Below, in pieces: positions 36,901 to 48,291 of a DNA stretch of 64,000 nt. Under the pieces are notes generated by a model that was not told the DNA's origin, did not search any database, and saw nothing but the letters and a program-made list of their open reading frames with translations. Source of the DNA: Malurus cyaneus samueli (Eukaryota; Chordata; Aves; Passeriformes; Maluridae); the NCBI GenBank assembly GCA_009741485.1, contig CM019218.1:28012115-28076114 (forward strand), given 5' to 3'. Position 1 is the stretch's first letter; each line of letters opens with the position of its first letter. The position numbers were made by a program, and so were the translations under genes.

Positions 36901-38538
36901 CATTTCATGCTTTTCCATATTAAATTCCATTTTATCAAAATCCTCTAGCAGTTTTAGAAAAAAGTATTTTGTAATTGATTTATCTTCTTTTAAATAAAAT
37001 AATAAGGATGTATCCAGCACCTCTGCTAAAGCATTACCTTTGGTTTTTAAGTGGACCTCTGAGCTGTTCTTTTTCTTGCTTTTCCCAGTTTTCTATCATG
37101 ACCAACTGAAAACAGAGAGACCAGATAATTTGCTGGGGTGCTTAGCAAACCAATAGCTCAATTTAAAAAAGTCATCTCCTAGCTCAGAGACTCATGCCCA
37201 GACAAGAGAGTTCCCCAAAATGAGCTCCTCCCATCAGAAGGAGTGCTCAGGAAAACATAGCAGCCTCTTCCTGAGTGGGACTGGTACTTGATGTCAGTCA
37301 TTTTATTTGCAAATGTTCACACAACTTAGTGAATACATATGGAAAATATAGGTGTTAATAATTAATGAAAGTTTTTAGAGGATATTTACCAATTTTTTTG
37401 CCATGCAGTTAATTTTCTTTTTTAGTTGAACTTGATAATTGTATTTGTGCATCATTCTTGGGGTATTTGAAACACAAAGCAAATCTTATAGGATCTCCTG
37501 TATTATTCCAGCTTTGTCTTCTGGCATTCATGCTATTTCCTAGTAGAATTCAGTTATTCTATTTAAATGTACAGTAGAATATTCCTTTTTTATTGCAGGA
37601 GAATTCTTTGATCTATCAAAAAGTTTAATTGCATTTCATGCAGTAGTTTCTGTTTGTAATTAGGTGTATGTGTGGCAGTTTCTAAGTGCTTCTTTCATGT
37701 CCTTTCATCCATTTTTACAGCAAATTTTCTGTTACACCATCACATACTATGCAATAGATGCTTTGCTCAGATTCTGGAATTTCATAAGCATATTTGATTC
37801 CCCCAGTCATTCTTGAGGATTTGGCAGCTTGGCCTTTGCTTATTATAATTATTCCCTTACTGGTTTTGATAGACGAATGAATTTATTTAATATTGCTATA
37901 TCTTGGTATAGGGAATTTAAGATGAATGAGGAATATAGTGCTGGTTGTGTCATCCCTTTAATATTTTTTTTCTTTTTTCTTGTTTAGATAATATCTGAAA
38001 GAGGAAGTTCAGTTGAAAAAGAAATTTATACAATGCGAATCAAACAAAAGGCAATTCAGAGATTAGCACCTAGGCTGATATTGTAGTAGCATGACATTTC
38101 ACATGGGATCCTATAGAAGAGCTTGAGGAAGAAAGAAATTAAAAATTGAAAACTATTGTGGGTCTAAGGATTAATGACATATTGATCATTACTAAGAATG
38201 TAGAAATTCTTTCTGAAAAGTATAAAAGTCTGCTGAATTTTAAATGGGCATGGAAATACATTTGGTTGAATTGAGACTTTATTCTGTATTATGACATTCC
38301 TGCTCATACTTATCATCCTTTCTTCTCTGCTGAAAAATGCTATTGATTTCTTGTCTGCAGATTGCAACAGGTGCAGCAAGTTGAAATGTATTTGAATTCC
38401 TAGATGAATGGCATTTATTTAAATTTGAAGGCAATGGTAAAATCAAATTAAAACTACTGATTTGTCATACTTAATCAATACTTTCCTTTTAAAATCTACT
38501 TTTGTTATCTGTGATATGGCATCCCTTTTCTTTTTTTT

Positions 38539-38546
38539 NNNNNNNN
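38539..38546. other. assembly gap (8 N)
   Basis: Eight Ns follow a pyrimidine run ending in eight Ts and precede TATTTTTATTC. The missing piece is probably a homopolymer or simple repeat, and the true gap length may differ from eight. Confidence 0.98.
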
Positions 38547-39080
38547 TATTTTTATTCTTACTTTTATGATTCTGTTCCTTTATGTTGACTCTTTCCTTCT
38601 CCCAGTGTATTATCTCACTCTAATGTTTCAACTAGAACCTCTAAAATTTGCTTTCTAAATCTAAGTCCTTTCTCTGTGTTTTCTTGTCTACAGCCTTCAT
38701 GCATCTTTGTGGCTGCTCAGCCATTATTTCAAACAAAGCTTTTAGTTGAATAAGGTATGAAAGAAAAGTGGAAAGAAAAAAAAAATGGGAGCACACTCAA
38801 TTGAATTCATGAATCAAGACGCAAAACTTGCAGAGCTGGCACTCTAGGGTGAGGAATCCCAGATCTTAAAAATCTGTGCCTTTGGTATATGGAAGTATGT
38901 GGAATTTTATTAGGTCTGGCCTATCTAGGTATTTTTTTAAGAATATAAACTCTGTAGTTGTAAAGCATTATGTAAAGCAGCAGGAATTATATACTAACCT
39001 CCTAGCTGCTGTACTGGGGCTATTGCAAAGGAAAGAAGGAAATTGTTGCTAAAGCGCAACTTCATTGATAAAAAGTAGTT

Positions 39081-39100
39081 TGCCATTGCCATTGCCATTG
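39081..39100. repeat. hexamer repeat (TGCCAT)3
   Basis: The unit TGCCAT occurs three times in tandem followed by TG. Short simple repeat. Confidence 0.85.
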
Positions 39101-40545
39101 ATCTCTCCTTTCAGTTGAAATATTAGATAAAGCTTAGATCCTGCTGAGAACAACTTGGATTGACAGAGCTAAATGAATATACAACCACGTTCAGAGAGCA
39201 GTTAGAGAAACTGGTGCCTCAACGTGGCTCTGAGAAGTATGGATCACATTGAACTGTAGTGGTCAGTGGCTGACCAATGATCAGCCAAATGGTTTATTTG
39301 TGAGCATGCTAATATGCTCAGAATTTGACATCAAAACAAAGAGGTGGGATGGAATATCAACAGAGTTACATAAAAGGTGACTAAATAAACAGCCCATTAC
39401 AAGTCTCACTGCTTTAGTGGCTTCTGTGTTGGCCAAAAGAGACAGTAGGAAATCTTCAGTTTTATTTTGAATGAAAGATTTTCCTTAAAGTACTGATGTT
39501 GAAAATGAATATTTTGCATGTTCCCCAACAAAATTTATGCTAGAGAGCCAAGGACTCCAGGGAATGTGGTCACAGATTTCTTTAAAAAAAGAACTTGTGA
39601 TAAAGCGGTTTAACCTTTTGTTGCCAAGGTAAATAGGAAAACTTCCATTCCAGTTGTATCTTCAGTATCATTACACTTCTGTATCACTTTTCTAGATTTA
39701 AAATATATTTCATGCTTTCTCTATATTTTTTATTTATTTTGTACCACTGCTATTAATTCCTGAGCAGTTCAAAATGTTACTGAAGCATTAGATGCTGTTG
39801 TTAAACTAGAGGCACTAATATTTCTCTCTCCTGTCCCAAATCCTACTTCAATATATAAAAAACAGCTGCTCCAGTCAAGAGTAGCATGAGCTTTCTGAGG
39901 AGAAATTGAAGTAATTTCAAAAGCAGTATGTTTACTGTGCATCTCACTGAATGTTTCTCATCTAATTTCGTTAAAATACTTCTTAGAATTTTACATATAG
40001 AAAATTAAGTCAAATAATATAAGTGAAGAAAAAAAGAAATGAGAAAGTTCCAAGTTCACAAGTGTGGTGTAAGTATACAGTGTAGTTCCCATGCACCAGT
40101 GTTAACAATAAATAGGGCAGTGTTTTTTTTTTTTTAATGAGTGAGCTAAATTCTGTGTAAAATTGTTTATCCATTCTGCAAGAATTTTGCTTCAATTTCT
40201 TAAAATGTGTTCATGTATAAGCATGCATTTATAAATTGTTTTTCAGCCCCCTTCTGTTTTCCTTTTCAAGGTCATAGATTAGGCTGCTCAAATATCTATA
40301 TATATACGTGCAACTATTATTTACTTCTTGACTGAAAAACACAAAGTCATAGCTATTTATGAACATTTTTTTGTAATGCGACTTGGCATTTCTCATCACT
40401 ACCACTTGCAGTCTAGTCTTATAAAATTTAATGGGTGTCAAAAATGAGCACAGTATGAAAAATAAATAGACAAAAGAGAAATCCTTTACATGCTAACAAA
40501 TGTCACAGAAAGATCTCTTGAAGTTAAAATCCTCAAGGAGAAAAA

Positions 40546-40567
40546 TCATTTGGTCTTGACCAAATGA
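40546..40567. repeat. 22-bp near-perfect palindrome
   Basis: TCATTTGGTC (40546-40555) pairs exactly with GACCAAATGA (40558-40567) around TT. This could be a dimeric protein-binding site or chance; nothing nearby decides it. Confidence 0.7.
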
Positions 40568-42678
40568 AGTACCTCTTTAAGATATATGGCTGAGGGAAAT
40601 CTTGGAATTTTCTTTCTTTTGAAAAGAGTAGACTTAATTTGTATGTCCTCTCAGACTATGCTTCATCTTTATTAGAGAAATCCTTCCTTTCCAAAGGTTT
40701 TAGGCAGATTAACTGGCCTAATTGGACCTAAGCTGCTGTGAAGAGAGAGGGAAAAAAGGTGGAGGCACAGGCTCTCCAAGTCCCCAAGTCACATCCTCCT
40801 GGTTGACTGGTCTGCTTAGCCAAGCTGAAACTGGTCTTATTGTCATGTTGGGTGCATTAATTGGAGTGCAGACTAATTTGCAAGAATGCTTTAGTGCCCT
40901 TTAAAAGGTGATTTAAAATTCAAAGTGATGGAAATTGTATAAAAGCATGCTGATCTGATCATTACCCAGAATTCAGTTTGACATTTCCTCTATTTATCTG
41001 TTTTTATTGTTTAGACTTTAAGTTTCCTGTGAAAGACTTAGGAGACTGCAACAATTCATGATATTCTCTGGATTGGCTCATAACTCCTCCTCTTTTTTTT
41101 AGCTCAAAGAATGTACTTAAAGTAAAGTGGTTAAGCACAAAAATGTCTTGTTTGGGAATGATAAATTAAAGAATATATTTAGATCATGCAATGTAATAAT
41201 AAATACAGCAATGGATTTCTCTTGTTTCCATCAAATACATGAAAATACACTCCTTGGAACAGTCTTACCGCCAAATAGAGACATTAGTACCTCATTAACA
41301 TAGACTTGAATGGTAACAAGGATAATGAACTTACATTTTCCAAGCAAGAGGCCACAAACACAAAGCTATGCACTGTTTTTGTAAACTCTACAGGTAAAGA
41401 GATATCCATTGATAAAGTGCAGTGTTCATGGGTGAAGAACGGTTTCTGCCAGCAGTACCAAACAAATCTCCACAACATTTAACAAGATAAAAATGTAATA
41501 TTTGTCATGTGAAATTATACAAGAAGCCTTAAGATGGTTCATAATTAAAGTATATAAACTAGACTCTCATGCAATGCAATAAACATGAAAACTTTCCAAG
41601 GATTTTTGAGTGATGGACTGTAGGAAACTTCAATTGTAACCTTTCTTCTACATTTTACTCAAAGCGAGCAAATAGATTTTAGTCCTGACACGAAGCAAGT
41701 GATGCTTCACTGAAGTGAAGGCAATTGATGCTATGACTGAAGCATACTACACTTGTCTGTAGCAGAAACTGGCAACACTGGCTAATGTTAGTACAAAATC
41801 CTTAGTAGCCAGTGTTAATTCCTGAAACACTTTGAAAACATAATTTTATTTGGAAGCTGTCCCCTGTTATTCCTCTGATAAAGAAGGATCATGCTGGCAA
41901 GAATTTGTGCAGTAATTAGCATATTTGGATTGCAGGCTACCCTCTACCCAGGTAATGTCTCCAAGGCCATTGTATTCAGTGAAATTGAGAGGGATTTGTA
42001 TTCCATTATACAAGGAATGGTCTCTTTTTGCACGTAGCTAAGGTCCTTGCTTCAACAGAAACCAGAATGAGGTACCCAACATTTCTTACTCTGCACAGAA
42101 GAGGGAGAGAAAAGATTCCACCTTCCAGCATATCAGTCAATGTTTTCAAATTCGAATTGAGAAAGAAGTCCACATTGGAGTACACTGAAATAATGTAACT
42201 ATGGTTTAAAGAAAAGTTTTAGTGTTGCTTTCGGGGTCTTTGGTTTTTTTTCCCCAGAGCTGTTATTTGCTCAGGCTGAACTGTGAGAGTAATATCCAGC
42301 TCTCTAAGACTGTACTTGTGTCAAGTTTGTGGCGCTACCTTCAGATGGCATAGTGAGGCAGAGGCTGGTTTAGAGATTAATTCTTGCCAGTAGCAACACT
42401 TCCGAAAGGACTAAAAGGAGGACATTCAGATCTGAAATTGAGTTTCTAGGTGACCTGCAAATGTCAATTTTAAAAGTGGTACGTGTGAATATTGAAAGGA
42501 AAAGAATGGAACCTCGTGGTTCCATAACATGGAACTAGGCAATTGACATTTTAAAGAATAAAAACTGAACTTTTGGCGTCTGTGTTAGCTGAATTAAGCT
42601 AGTACTTGTACAATGTATTATATGCTTCTGACTGTGGGGCCATTTCAACTATATTGCACTTGAGGAATTTACAGGTTC

Positions 42679-42704
42679 TTTTTTTTTTTTTTTTTTTTTT
42701 TTTT
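42679..42704. repeat. T26 homopolymer
   Basis: Twenty-six consecutive T residues, the longest homopolymer in the window, followed by GTTTTGG. If it were a retroposed poly(A) tail on the minus strand, the body would lie downstream on the plus strand, but nothing recognisable is there. Confidence 0.9.
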
Positions 42705-42868
42705 GTTTTGGTTTAATGTAATTAAGTATTGAATTTATTTTTGAAAAACCCCTGCCGAACTCATAGCTTAAGATAGTGTTGCTTAATATAATCTGGCTTT
42801 CCTTAGAAATAAATTTTGCATACATTTGTTTCTCTATTTCATTTTATTCTCTGTTAAGGGAGAAAATA

Positions 42869-42882
42869 TTTACCATGGTAAC
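42869..42882. promoter_or_regulatory. RFX X-box-like palindrome
   Basis: TTTACCATGGTAAC contains the palindrome TTACCATGGTAA and fits the RFX X-box pattern GTHNYYATRRNAAC at every position except the first base (T for G). Single-site evidence only. Confidence 0.3.
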
Positions 42883-43838
42883 CTGGACTACATAAAATAT
42901 GCATAATTTGTTCTAAGAGTAATGGTGATGTGTAATGAAGTCTGTCCCTGAGATATTAATAATGTTTTCATATGATGCATTGCAGTCCCATAGCTAGTTG
43001 TATGAGATTACCTGTGGGCAAAAAGCAAAGCATTAGTAAAAGCCTAAACAATTGATTAGTTGTAATATCACACACTGAAAATGGACAGTCTCTATGACAG
43101 GTTGTCTTGTATGAGAATTGGCTCTTAACACACTCTACTTGGATTATCACATCAAGAAACAAAAAAAAAAAACCCAGCATGTAGAGTGAATGCCTCAGCT
43201 TCTGTTATGCAAACAGCACACAGTTATTGTCTTCCCGATGATGCAAGAGTTTAGGAGAGGAGGGACAAAGGACAGGTAAATGACAGTAATGCTACTTAAG
43301 AACAGGGCTTGTTCCACTAGTAAGAAATTAATGGTAAGAAAATGTAAAAAATAGATGCACTTACAAGTACAGATAGAGTCCTCTGAATAAATGACTGAAG
43401 TCATGCAGTCAGATATTCACTGAATTCTCTGTGTGAAAGGTATGTATTAGCTATACATGCGATCTTGAATACAAAATCAGCCTTATGTTCTAACATAGGT
43501 GGGCATGGACACATTTCAAGTGCCTAATGTCTAACAAACAATGCGCAACTCTGGAACCATAGATTTGCTGTGGACATCAGTGGGGTCACAAATTTTCTCA
43601 ATATGTCTTCTGTTTGTAAGAAGGTTTAAAATAAATTTTTAACCCATGCAATATTAAACTCTGGAAATTTTATAGCTGTTTCAGCAAATGGCAAATAGCA
43701 TTACCTCTGCATTTTCACCTGAGCAGATTGAAAAATGCACATTATGCTGATATTTTCCATGCAAACACCCCAATGTCCACTTTTTTGCATGATTTGGAAA
43801 AGCTAACTTCTGAAGAAGCTAGTCTGTCATTAATGCTT

Positions 43839-43864
43839 CTTGGGAGTACTCCTTGGGAGTACCC
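43839..43864. repeat. 13-bp tandem duplication
   Basis: CTTGGGAGTACTC is followed directly by CTTGGGAGTACCC. It lies at the left edge of a GC-richer block of unknown origin. Confidence 0.75.
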
Positions 43865-44309
43865 TTGGAATTGTACTCTTTGGAAGCCAAACCCTAGGAC
43901 ACAGAGCTGATACAGCCAGGTTGCACAGGAGATCACTATATGAGCAGCAGATGTGGAGGAAGCCTTCCCCCTGCTCAGTGCAGCACACAGTCAGCACCAC
44001 CACCCCAGTGCTACAGCCACTTGCTCAAACTCATGCACTGCATGGGGGTATGGGCAGATGAGTCGATTTAGCCACAGGGAGATGGACATGCCAGCTCCAC
44101 TTCCTGAGCCCCAGTCCTAAACTGCAGAACTGAGGTCTCAGAGTACAGCCTTAGGTCGCCACATTTGGGACTTGACTTTCACTTTGCCAGTGTCTCTTTT
44201 GGGAGTTCATCTGCATTCAAGGATGACGGGTAAGAGTTCTTGGATTGTTTAAAAATGTGTGTGCTCAGCATTACTGTGGCCTCAGAATGCTAAACATGGC
44301 ATTTTGTCT

Positions 44310-44745
44310 GCTGGAGAAAATCTAGAGAACAGAAAGAGTAATGCATGTAGGTCATGGAAACCTGATCATGGTTGAGCAAATGGGCTTTCACTGAAGGAAG
44401 GAAAACAGCTACATGTATCTAGAAGGTTGCTGCAGGATTAAAAAAACTATCTGCTCTCAACATCCTTTGTAGAAAGGATAACTAAAGTGATTAAATTAAT
44501 AAGCAAAACTATTCGGAATAGACTGTGGGAGAAACTTTATAATAGTAGGGATAATGAAGGTCTGGACAAGAGTGCCTGAGGAGGTTTCAAGAATACCCAT
44601 CTGCAACAGTTTTTAAGAATGGGTTCAACAAACCTTATTCAGGAATAAGACAGGTATAATTGATCTTGTTTTAGGCAGTGAGTGAGCTAGATGACTTTCT
44701 GAAGTCCCTTCCAGCCATAATGTTCCAACTTTCTGTGATTTTTGA
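44310..44745 (+). mobile_element. old CR1/L3-type LINE 3' end
   Basis: From about 44485 the order is: a block resembling the end of ORF2 (GAGTGCCTGAGGAGGTTTC, CAACAGTTTTTAAGAATGGG), then CTAGATGACTTTCTGAAGTC and CCTTCCAGCCATAATGTTCC. This matches the 3' end of CR1 elements of the older type in which the terminus follows ...GATGACCTC..GAGGTCCCTTCCAG. The upstream part (44310-44484) is a more tentative continuation with indels. The copy is heavily diverged and frame-broken. It retains the 3' side, as expected for a 5'-truncated LINE. Confidence 0.75.
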
Positions 44746-45289
44746 AGACAGTCTGTAGACAAAAGAAATACAAAAATACAATCTACTTTCTGAACAGAGA
44801 GTAATGTGATATTTCAGAATAAATGAACCAAATCAGCTGTCTGTTTACTGACAAAGACCATTTGTTGATGAAGGACAAATCACACAAATCACCTGGAAAT
44901 TAAATAATATATTTGGGACATCCGTAATTTGGAATACTTTGTATTTTATGAAGAAAGTGTTATAACAAAAGAACAGAGTATTCAGTACTCAGGGACTTGA
45001 GGTTACTTTCTTCAAAAGCTAATTAGATAACCTGTATTTCTGGAGAACAGTTTTTGCTGTGAAATTGCATAGGGTTTTTCTATATTTAAAGTAAATTTTC
45101 TGTTAAGAAGCAACTGCAATATTGATCACCTACCAGAAAAAGAATAAATGTGATTAAAAGAATACATTGTCTCACACTGTGTCGTCTACTATTTCCGTGT
45201 GTACACATTAAACATAGTAAAATACTTTAAAAATTGCAACCATAATTAAAAAGGTGAAATGTATTTAAAACAGTTTGCTGACAAAATCA

Positions 45290-45350
45290 CATATATGAAA
45301 TACGATATATGATATATGATTGATATGATATTGTATCGTATCATATCAAG
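45290..45350. repeat. AT-rich GATAT/ATATC palindromic cluster
   Basis: Repeated ATATATGA- and GATATATG-type words lead into a perfect 9-bp hairpin, GATATGATA (45322-45330) with TATCATATC (45339-45347), with an 8-nt loop. It probably arose from a decayed simple repeat. Confidence 0.75.
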
Positions 45351-46370
45351 ATCATTACATCAGAAATAACTTTTTGAAATTCATTCTCTGTTTCTCTTAC
45401 TATAATACTTCTCCTGAAGCATGGGCGGACTTCACTGTGCAGTGTGAAAGACAGATGTTAAGCATATCAGGTGCAACACTGAATAAAATTTAAAAAAATA
45501 CAGGCAAGGACAGGTAGAACATCACTAGAATGTAACGTCAGTAGCTAATGTGCCACCACATGAAACCTGTTAACACTAACGTTAAGCATTATGTTTCTTT
45601 AGAAATGGAAATCTAATAAATACGTCACTGAGAAAAGAAAGATGACATCACTTTTTAGGAATTATAGCGCTATCACTTTATGAGACTGAAATCAGTAGAA
45701 ACATTAAAATTAAGATGAAAATTTACTGGAAGTCCATAATTTTTATTGTGTAATGCCATGACAGATTTCCAATAGTGGCTACATTTTGGAAAACTTATGT
45801 GGGTAGGATATTTCCAGATATCTGATGTTACCACATGAATGGTGCTAGATCATTCATTCTAAAAGCACTTGGAAAATGAAATTTTGTAAATGTTTGACAT
45901 ATGATGTCAGTTTGGGCCGTGGAAGATCTCAAGGCTTGACAACAGACATAATGCTAGGAGTTGAATGTTGTGTGCCAAAAATTAGCAAGTGCTGTGTTCA
46001 TCTTGAAGGAAAATAATACCTCCCCCACTAGCACCATTTTTAACAAAAAAAAAAGTCTTAAATATGTCTTTACCCACATGGGTAGTTAGAAATCAGGTGT
46101 AGCAACCAAGCTAGCAATATTGGCAAGTCTTCTTAAAATGTAGTGGGTGTCCTCTCCAAAATATTTAACCCAGCACAATAGGCTAGAATCCAAATTAAAC
46201 ATGTTTTAAAATCAGTGTCAAGGAGGTCAAAGTTAGCAGACATTTTAAAGCTGTAATATTGCTTATATTATTTGAAGAGAACATAATCCAAAACCCATGG
46301 TAAAAAATTGGATGGGCAAAATGTAACTTGTGTAGCATGTGTCTATTCCTGTTAGCTGAATTGCCAATGA

Positions 46371-46390
46371 ATATATATATATATATATAT
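46371..46390. repeat. (AT)10 microsatellite
   Basis: Ten uninterrupted AT dinucleotides between AATG and GGTTAT. Likely length-polymorphic. Confidence 0.92.
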
Positions 46391-47149
46391 GGTTATATTT
46401 AAAATACTAAGCTATCTGAAAGGAATCTGGAAAGATGTTTAAAGTGTTAAGACAGTGTTTGGTAAAGTAAGGGGGAACAGATTACCATGGAAAATATTTT
46501 GACAGTAAGTTTTTTCACCTTTTATTTTAATTGAAAGCTCAAAAAAAGAAAAAAAAAAAGAGGACATTACTGAAATCTCCATAAAACCATACATTGTATA
46601 TATTATTTATTAGAGTAACTTATTTTTTGCACATGGGTTTTGCTGTTAGGGCAACACTGAAGTTTTTGAGGCTTTACCACTGTGTATAAGAGTGATTGTA
46701 ATTAAATGAAAGCCTGTAGAAAGAGAATAAAAATAAAATATGTGTGTTCTTTCCAATATTTGAATGACTCTTACAAATTCAGAAGCTTTTTAATTTTATG
46801 TTCTTATAGAGAAAACAGCCTAGCTAAAGAGGGTGGAAAAAGTAATCTTTTTTATTAAATAGAGACTTTCAAGAATTTCTAAATTGGTTCAATCTTTGGA
46901 CAAACTATTACTTTTAGAGGAAGAGGGTCTTCCCCTGCAGAGGAACTAGTTTAAGATTAATCAGCGTTGGCACAGAATAGCACAGTCTGTTGGTTGTATT
47001 GTTCCCATCAGAAGGGGCTGAATTTCAAAATCTGTCAGGACAGAAACAGGAATATCTATTTATGCATCACCATTTCATGTTTTAAGGATAGAGCAATTGG
47101 CTGTACCACAGAGCCAGGTACCGCTGAATGTGCCCGCAGCCAAGCGGAT

Positions 47150-47418
47150 TGCATGCTGCAGGAACTCGTGAGCACATCAGACCCACCTGCAGACCCTGGA
47201 GCAGACCCAGACCAGAGCAGGTGCATTCCTGAGAGGAGGCTGTGACCCCATGGGATGCCTGTGCTGGAACAGGCTCCTGACAGGGACCTGCAGACCTGTG
47301 GAGAGAGGAATCCACACTGGAGCAGGTTTCCTGGTGGAACTTGTGACCCTGTGAGTGACTCAGACTGGAGCAGCCTGTCCTTGAAGGATAGTGCCCCATG
47401 GGTGGTCAGCCCACCACA
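47150..47418 (+). mobile_element. second copy of the ERV LTR fragment, internally deleted
   Basis: On the plus strand this repeats the internal subrepeat region seen on the minus strand at 26815-27447. Shared blocks are GAGGCTGTGACCCCATGGGA, AACAGGCTCCTGACAGGGAC, CTGTGGAGAGAGGAATCCAC, GGAGCAGGTTTCCTGGTGG and CCTTGAAGGATAGTGCCCCA. Directly after CCCATGGG the sequence jumps to TGGTCAGCCCACCACA, which resembles the recalled 3' terminus of the same LTR. The polyadenylation-side segment therefore appears deleted. The 5' boundary is vague; similarity fades near 47150 and may extend a little further left. No coding capacity is expected. Confidence 0.7.
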
Positions 47419-48257
47419 CTAGGAAAATTGAAGAGGGCTTTGAGCAACCTCTATCTTCCGGTTCTCTGTCTTCTGAAAATGTCAAACAGGTACAGGGCAT
47501 TTGGAGGTGAAAATAAACAAGGTGAATTATCCTGTAATTCCCTGTAATCAGCAGCCTTTCTCAAGATGTGATTCTACCTTTAGTTTTGATCAGAAATTTC
47601 ATCGTGCTGCAACGACTCCTACCAAAAGCTGCAGTTCTGACAAAACCTGATCAGAGTCTATCTTGTCAGAAAATGTCTGACTTCCTCTAATGTTCATTTC
47701 TTAGGCTACATTGAAGAGAAGCTGCCCTTGTTGAATATTTCCATTATGTTCTTCAGTGTCAGGTGCTTCAAATTTGCCAAGTTTATGATATGAAATATCG
47801 TATGCTTTATAGGCAAAAATCTGAAGGAATCTTCTGCTAAAGTATGAGACATTTCAAAACAAATGTGGGTGGTTTTATTAGCCTTTTTTAAAACCAAACT
47901 TGTATGTAAAAAATGATAGCTGATAAAGCAAATGCTGATGATTGACCTAATTTTATTGTCACAGATCCATTTCTTAAATGATTCCTTGAAGCCGATCATC
48001 TTTTTACGGTAAAGAACCTGAAACTTACTACATTCTTAGATGTGATAGGAAGCCATAAGCACAGGAGGTTGAAAAGAGCTGTGAATGAGCCAGGCATCCT
48101 CATCCAAGCAAGAGTTATTCATTGGTCTTGGCGTAGACTGCAGCAGCCTACGCACTGCTTTAATTTATGCTAAATGGCTGTTGACCCACAGTGTCAGCTG
48201 GCAACCAGCATTGTGCATTCTGTCACAATCTCCTGTCTCCAACGATTCATCTTTCTG

Positions 48258-48291
48258 GGGTGAGTCGACTAGTAGGGTGAGTTGACTACTT
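48258..48291. repeat. 17-bp tandem duplication
   Basis: GGGTGAGTCGACTAGTA is followed immediately by GGGTGAGTTGACTACTT, two imperfect 17-bp units each with a TGAGTYGACT core. Confidence 0.75.

Larger units (their letters stand above)
33988..44309. other. gene-free, repeat-poor sequence
   Basis: No gene is supported over 10 kb. Items seen are the polypurine stretch around 34175-34221 containing GGGGCGGGGGG, the duplicated TTCTTAAGCA near 34807-34832, an 8-base N gap (38539-38546), a hexamer repeat (39081-39100), the palindrome at 40546-40567, the small palindrome at 41705-41720, T26 (42679-42704) and an RFX-like site at 42869-42882. A GC-richer block at 43839-44190 is unexplained. Confidence 0.65.
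44746..47149. other. gene-free AT-rich sequence
   Basis: No gene is supported. It contains the AT-rich palindromic cluster at 45290-45350, an (AT)10 microsatellite at 46371-46390 and an A-rich tract near 46541-46561. Otherwise I see nothing recognisable. Confidence 0.65.

Noticed and set aside
42679..42704. T26 as the poly(A) tail of a minus-strand retrocopy
   Set aside because: No gene-like or SINE-like body lies next to it and no flanking target duplication is evident.
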